Source: CAYMDP01 sp964389375 (GTDB lineage: Bacteria; Bdellovibrionota; Bdellovibrionia; Bdellovibrionales; UBA1609). From it: a stretch of DNA of 8,960 nt. This document shows positions 5,514 through 8,960 of this stretch, piece after piece. Made by a program: the position numbers and the translations under genes. The notes under the pieces are model-generated. The model was not told the DNA's origin. It searched no databases and saw only the letters and a list, made by a program, of their open reading frames with translations. Where the stretch lies: NCBI GenBank assembly GCA_964389375.1, contig CAYMDP010000073.1, positions 1 through 8,960 on the forward strand, given 5' to 3'. How positions within the stretch are numbered: position 1 is the first letter of the stretch; the number at the start of each line of letters is the position of its first letter.

Positions 5514-8318
5514 ATGGCAAAATCAGCAGATTCTAAAAAACTTGTGGTCGTTGAGTCTCCGACAAAGGCTAAAACAATCAGAAAGTTCTTAGGCAAAGAG
5601 TATATCGTTGAGTCTTGTATGGGCCATGTTCGGGATCTTCCCCAGTCGGCGAAAGACATTCCGGAAAAGTATAAAAAACAAAAATGGGCCAATCTTGGAG
5701 TCAATGTCGATGAAGACTTTGACCCGATATATTGTGTTCCAAAGTCCAAGACGCGAATTGTGAAGACCCTTAAGGACAAACTTGCAGAAGTTGATGAACT
5801 GATTCTGGCGACGGACGAAGACAGAGAAGGAGAGAGCATTAGTTGGCACCTCCTTGAAGTTTTACGTCCCAATGTTCCGGTCCGTCGGATGGTTTTTCAT
5901 GAGATTACGAAAGAGGCGATTCAAGACTCCCTAAAACATTTTCGAGATGTCGATTTAAATCTAGTGCGTGCACAAGAAGCCAGACGCATTTTGGATCGTT
6001 TGGTGGGCTATACGATATCTCCTTTGTTATGGAAGAAAGTCGCCTACGGTCTATCCGCTGGGCGCGTTCAATCGGTTGCTGTTCGATTGATCTCTGAGCG
6101 AGAGCATGAGCGGATCCGCTTTAAAAAGTCAGAGTACTGGGGCATTTCTTCGAAAAATGAGAAGGACAAGATCGCTTTCGAAAGTCGATTATCCAGTTTA
6201 GAGGGGCGACGAATTGCAAGTGGGCGAGATTTTAGTGAAGAAACCGGAGCACTCACTGAGGAGGCTAAAAAAGCCAAAGTCTTGCACTTAAATGAAGATG
6301 AAAGCTCTAAGGTTAAAAGTAATCTTGAGGGCAAGCCTTGGCTTGTTTCAGATGTAGAAGAAAAACCAGTATCTCGAAAACCTTTACCTCCGTTTATCAC
6401 CTCGACTCTTCAGCAAGAGGCCAACAGAAAACTTGGCTTAAGTTCAAGAGAGACCATGGAAGCGGCTCAGAAGTTGTACGAGCGTGGATTTATCACCTAT
6501 ATGAGAACAGATTCTACAAATCTTTCTCAACAAGCCATCGAAGCGGCTCGTGATGAAATTAAAAAACTTTATGGTGCGAAGTACCTTCCTGAAGCTCCCC
6601 GCGATTACACAGGTAAAAAGGCCAAGGGCGCACAGGAAGCACACGAAGCGATTCGTCCTGCGGGCACAAGCTTTCAAAAACCAGAGGACTCGGGCCTTTC
6701 GGGGTCTTTGTTTAAAGTCTATGACTTGATTTGGAAGAGAACTGTCGCAAGCCAAATGGTCAATGCGCAACAAAAGCAAGTCAGCGTAAAGTTTAAAGTG
6801 GATGAAGCCATTTTTTCTGCCTCCGGAATGACAATCGAATTTCCGGGTTATTTAAAGGCCTATGTCGAAGGCCATGACGATCCGGATGCCGCTTTAGATG
6901 AACGCGAAATTCGTCTGCCTCAATTAAAAGTTGGAGACAAAGTCTCTTGTGAATCCTTGCAGACCTCAAGACACGAAACCAAGCCTCCGGCCCGCTTTAC
7001 GGAGGCCTCCTTGGTTCAGACCATGGAGAAAGAGGGCATTGGACGACCTTCAACTTACGCTGCGATTATTTCGACGATCCAGGATCGTGGCTACGTTAAA
7101 AAAGTGGGTAATGCCTTAATTCCTACCTTTACGGCTCTCGTGGTTTCTCGTTTATTGAGTCGGTACTTGCCCGACTATGTGGATCTTAAGTTTACCTCGG
7201 GAATGGAAGAATCATTGGATACGATCGCCAATGGAGAAATGGATCAAACTAAATATCTGCAGTCTATTTACTTTGGAGCCAGGGGTTTAAAAAGCCAGGT
7301 TGATGTTCAAGAAAAGGCGATTGATGGAGAGACCTCACGCGCCATCGAGCTTGAGGGCTTTAAAAATTTAAGCTTTCGCATCGGACGTTACGGGGCTTAT
7401 GTTTGTCGAAAAGACAAGGCTGGTGAAGATGTGTGCGCGTCTCTGCCAGAGAATCAATATCCGGGAGACATGACCGAAGACATCGCAAATAAGTTAATCG
7501 ATCAAAAGATTAATGGAACTGATGCTCTCGGCAAAGATCCGGTCACGGGTCATCCTGTTTATGTTTTAAATGGTCGCTACGGTCCTTACGTTCAGCTTGG
7601 AGAAGCCGAAGGCAAGGGCTCGGAAGAAAAACCAAAGCGCATGGCTATTCCTGTTGGAATGGAGCCCGAGAGTTTAACTCTTGAAGTGGCCTTAAAATTA
7701 CTCGAGCTTCCGAAGGTGATCGGTGAGCATCCGGAAAGCGGAAAAGAGATTAAAAAAGGACTTGGCCGTTTTGGTCCCTATGTTGTCCATGATGGTGACT
7801 TTCGCTCGATTCCTAAGACGGACCATATTTTTGATGTGGACCTAAAGAGAGCCTTAGACCTTTTTGCCCAACCGAAAAAATCAAGAGGCCGGGCCGCTGC
7901 TTTACGTGAACTTGGCGCCCATCCAGAGTTGGGTGAACAGATTCAGGTATTTTCCGGGAAATATGGACCTTACCTAAAGATGGGAAAAACCAACGTCTCT
8001 TTGCCAGAGGATATGACCCCAGAGGCCGTTACTGTGGCCCAGGCTGTCGAGCTATTTAGCGCGAAGCTTGGTGCGGCGGGTGGCAAGAAGAAGTCTTCCA
8101 AGACGCCGAAAGAAGCAAAAGCCCCTAAAGCCCCCAAAGCCGCTAAGGCGGCCGGGGACAAAGCAGTGAAAAAGGCAAAGACCGTCAAGCCAAAAGCCAT
8201 TAAGGCCAAGACTGTGAAGGCAAAGACAGAGACCGAAAAAGTCGCCGAGGCTAAAAAGACAAATTCCAAAGTCGTTCTAAAAAAATCCAGCTCCGAGGCC
8301 GGCAAACGTTTGAGTTAG
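5514..8318 (+). CDS. topA: DNA topoisomerase I (type IA), zinc-ribbon-free with lysine-rich C-terminal tail
   Basis: TopA relaxes negative supercoils by cutting and passing one DNA strand through a 5'-phosphotyrosine link. The product has 934 residues. The TOPRIM domain opens the protein (VVVESPTKAKT with E14) and carries the acidic triad ATDEDREGE (D101, D103, E105). SAGRVQS is at 181-187. The catalytic tyrosine is Y329 in ITYMRTDST, with R331 beside it. IGRPSTYA follows in the core. After the core there are no paired-cysteine zinc ribbons. Instead four Topo_C-type repeats with an R/K-[YF]-G-x-Y/P-Y-V/L core occur near 614-630, 678-697, 743-766 and 806-834 (RIGRYGAYV, NGRYGPYV, GLGRFGPYV, SGKYGPYL). 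Residues of about 856-934 form a Lys/Ala/Pro-rich tail, similar in style to actinobacterial TopA tails that aid DNA binding. GGAG lies 13 bases before the ATG. Transcribed alone and divergently from the HAD gene. Function is secure. Confidence 0.97.
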   Translation: MAKSADSKKLVVVESPTKAKTIRKFLGKEYIVESCMGHVRDLPQSAKDIPEKYKKQKWANLGVNVDEDFDPIYCVPKSKTRIVKTLKDKLAEVDELILATDEDREGESISWHLLEVLRPNVPVRRMVFHEITKEAIQDSLKHFRDVDLNLVRAQEARRILDRLVGYTISPLLWKKVAYGLSAGRVQSVAVRLISEREHERIRFKKSEYWGISSKNEKDKIAFESRLSSLEGRRIASGRDFSEETGALTEEAKKAKVLHLNEDESSKVKSNLEGKPWLVSDVEEKPVSRKPLPPFITSTLQQEANRKLGLSSRETMEAAQKLYERGFITYMRTDSTNLSQQAIEAARDEIKKLYGAKYLPEAPRDYTGKKAKGAQEAHEAIRPAGTSFQKPEDSGLSGSLFKVYDLIWKRTVASQMVNAQQKQVSVKFKVDEAIFSASGMTIEFPGYLKAYVEGHDDPDAALDEREIRLPQLKVGDKVSCESLQTSRHETKPPARFTEASLVQTMEKEGIGRPSTYAAIISTIQDRGYVKKVGNALIPTFTALVVSRLLSRYLPDYVDLKFTSGMEESLDTIANGEMDQTKYLQSIYFGARGLKSQVDVQEKAIDGETSRAIELEGFKNLSFRIGRYGAYVCRKDKAGEDVCASLPENQYPGDMTEDIANKLIDQKINGTDALGKDPVTGHPVYVLNGRYGPYVQLGEAEGKGSEEKPKRMAIPVGMEPESLTLEVALKLLELPKVIGEHPESGKEIKKGLGRFGPYVVHDGDFRSIPKTDHIFDVDLKRALDLFAQPKKSRGRAAALRELGAHPELGEQIQVFSGKYGPYLKMGKTNVSLPEDMTPEAVTVAQAVELFSAKLGAAGGKKKSSKTPKEAKAPKAPKAAKAAGDKAVKKAKTVKPKAIKAKTVKAKTETEKVAEAKKTNSKVVLKKSSSEAGKRLS

Positions 8319-8327
8319 TTTCTGGTT

Positions 8328-8366
8328 AAGTGCAGCTTCTTGGGCCTACTGAGCTTGGATTTTTTT
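8328..8366 (+). terminator. possible intrinsic terminator of topA
   Basis: AAGTGCAG (8328-8335) can pair with CTGAGCTT (8349-8356) with one G-A mismatch and one G-U pair, around a 13-base loop. Three bases later comes a run of seven T (8360-8366). The position, ten bases after the topA stop, is right for a terminator. The stem is weak and the loop long, so confidence is limited. Confidence 0.35.
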
Positions 8367-8453
8367 CAAAGATCTGATACCTATTTGCCGAGTCTTGGCA
8401 GTCGCGTCATGCTTGCAGAATCAACAGCTCGAGGCCAAAAATGAAGGGGTTTC

Positions 8454-8960
8454 GTGAGTTCGTCTTTACGTTCAAGAATTCAGCAGGTGAAGTCCCAACT
8501 TGAGTTAAAGTTGGAGCGTCCTCTTGAGCCCGATCGTAATTTTCATAAGGGCGGACGTAGCTTTTACTTTTTTGACTTCGACGACAACGTCGCGTTTTTG
8601 TCGACACCCTCTTACATTTTTCACAAAGAGACTGGATTAGAGCTGAAGTTAAGCAGTAAAGAATTTGCAGAACACAGCGGAGACATCGGTCGCCGTGGGA
8701 TTTACCGAGATTACAAAATTGATTTTGACGAAGAAGTGGGAACCTTTCGCTGCTTTCGCGACAAAGATATTGGTGAGACCGAGAAGCTTGCGGGTAAAAG
8801 GCAAAGCTTCGTTGAGGATTTAGCTCACGCTTTGGGCTATCCGGATTTTCATTGGAAGGGTCCCTCTTGGTCTTGTTTTTATCACGCAGTTTTCAATCAA
8901 CGGCCTACTTCATTGATTACGGCCAGAGGCCATAGGCCTGAGACCTTAAAAGAAGGAATC
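8454..8960 (+). CDS. atypical HAD-like protein, C-terminus cut by window edge
   Basis: From a GTG at 8454 the frame is open for 169 codons to the window end. Residues 37-49 read FYFFDFDDNVAFL, a hydrophobic strand ending in D41-F-D43, which is HAD motif I, but with Asn (N45) where Thr or Val is usual. Residues 153-160 read SLITARGH, a good HAD motif II with T156 in the usual Thr/Ser position. The roughly 100 residues between them (about 50-150) are acidic and aromatic and would form a cap. Motifs III and IV would lie beyond the edge. The start is supported by AAGGGG at 8444-8449, four bases upstream, and by an in-frame TGA at 8442-8444 that forbids an earlier start. It lies 135 bases after topA behind a possible terminator, so it probably has its own promoter, though I found no clear one. 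Hydrolase activity is inferred from motifs; the substrate is unknown. Confidence 0.72.
   Translation, partial: MSSSLRSRIQQVKSQLELKLERPLEPDRNFHKGGRSFYFFDFDDNVAFLSTPSYIFHKETGLELKLSSKEFAEHSGDIGRRGIYRDYKIDFDEEVGTFRCFRDKDIGETEKLAGKRQSFVEDLAHALGYPDFHWKGPSWSCFYHAVFNQRPTSLITARGHRPETLKEGI

Noticed and set aside
5453..5872. Minus-strand open frame of 139 codons over the topA start
   Set aside because: It overlaps the TOPRIM coding region and its translation is compositionally random; shadow of topA.
8441..8503. Short plus-strand frame MKGFREF... ending at TGA, overlapping the start of the last gene
   Set aside because: Only 20 codons, no ribosome binding site of its own, and it overlaps the GTG-started HAD-like gene whose motifs are convincing.
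1..8960. tRNA, rRNA, CRISPR array, insertion sequence or prophage genes
   Set aside because: Intergenic gaps are short and hold no cloverleaf-like or regularly spaced repeats, and no coding region shows transposase, integrase or phage structural motifs.

Overview
The window looks like chromosomal housekeeping DNA from a Gram-negative bacterium with a moderate GC content (mid-40s percent by eye). LpxD, a lipid A enzyme, shows that the cell makes an LPS outer membrane. TopA lacks zinc ribbons and carries C-terminal repeats plus a lysine tail. Beside infA lies a small Lys/Ala/Pro-rich protein ending in an SH3/Tudor-like module. Together these fit a Bdellovibrio-like or other former 'deltaproteobacterial' lineage. 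That placement is inference from gene style, not from any search.

Layout, left to right. (1) Positions 998 to 1, minus strand: lpxD, nearly complete and cut at its C-terminus by the window edge. (2) A divergent intergenic region of about 160 bases. (3) A plus-strand run of three genes: a histone-H1-like lysine-rich protein of unknown function (1158-1715), infA for translation initiation factor IF-1 (1762-1980), and tex for the S1-domain transcription/RNA-binding factor (2032-4452). The gaps are about 50 bases, so they could be co-transcribed, although infA may also have its own promoter. (4) A convergent minus-strand HAD phosphatase with a TTG start (5295-4501). (5) A 218-base divergent control region with a perfect short inverted repeat in the predicted topA leader. 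(6) topA for DNA topoisomerase I (5514-8318), followed by a possible intrinsic terminator. (7) The start of a second, atypical HAD-like protein with a GTG start (8454 onward), cut by the right edge.

The functional theme is core information processing (IF-1, Tex, topoisomerase I) flanked by envelope biogenesis (LpxD) and two HAD-fold proteins. I see no mobile element, tRNA, rRNA, CRISPR array or phage gene. The most unusual items are the lysine-rich protein with its C-terminal SH3/Tudor-like module, the similar lysine-rich tail on TopA, the DxDxN variant of HAD motif I in the last gene, and the palindrome ahead of topA. I do not see a clear multi-gene novel system.
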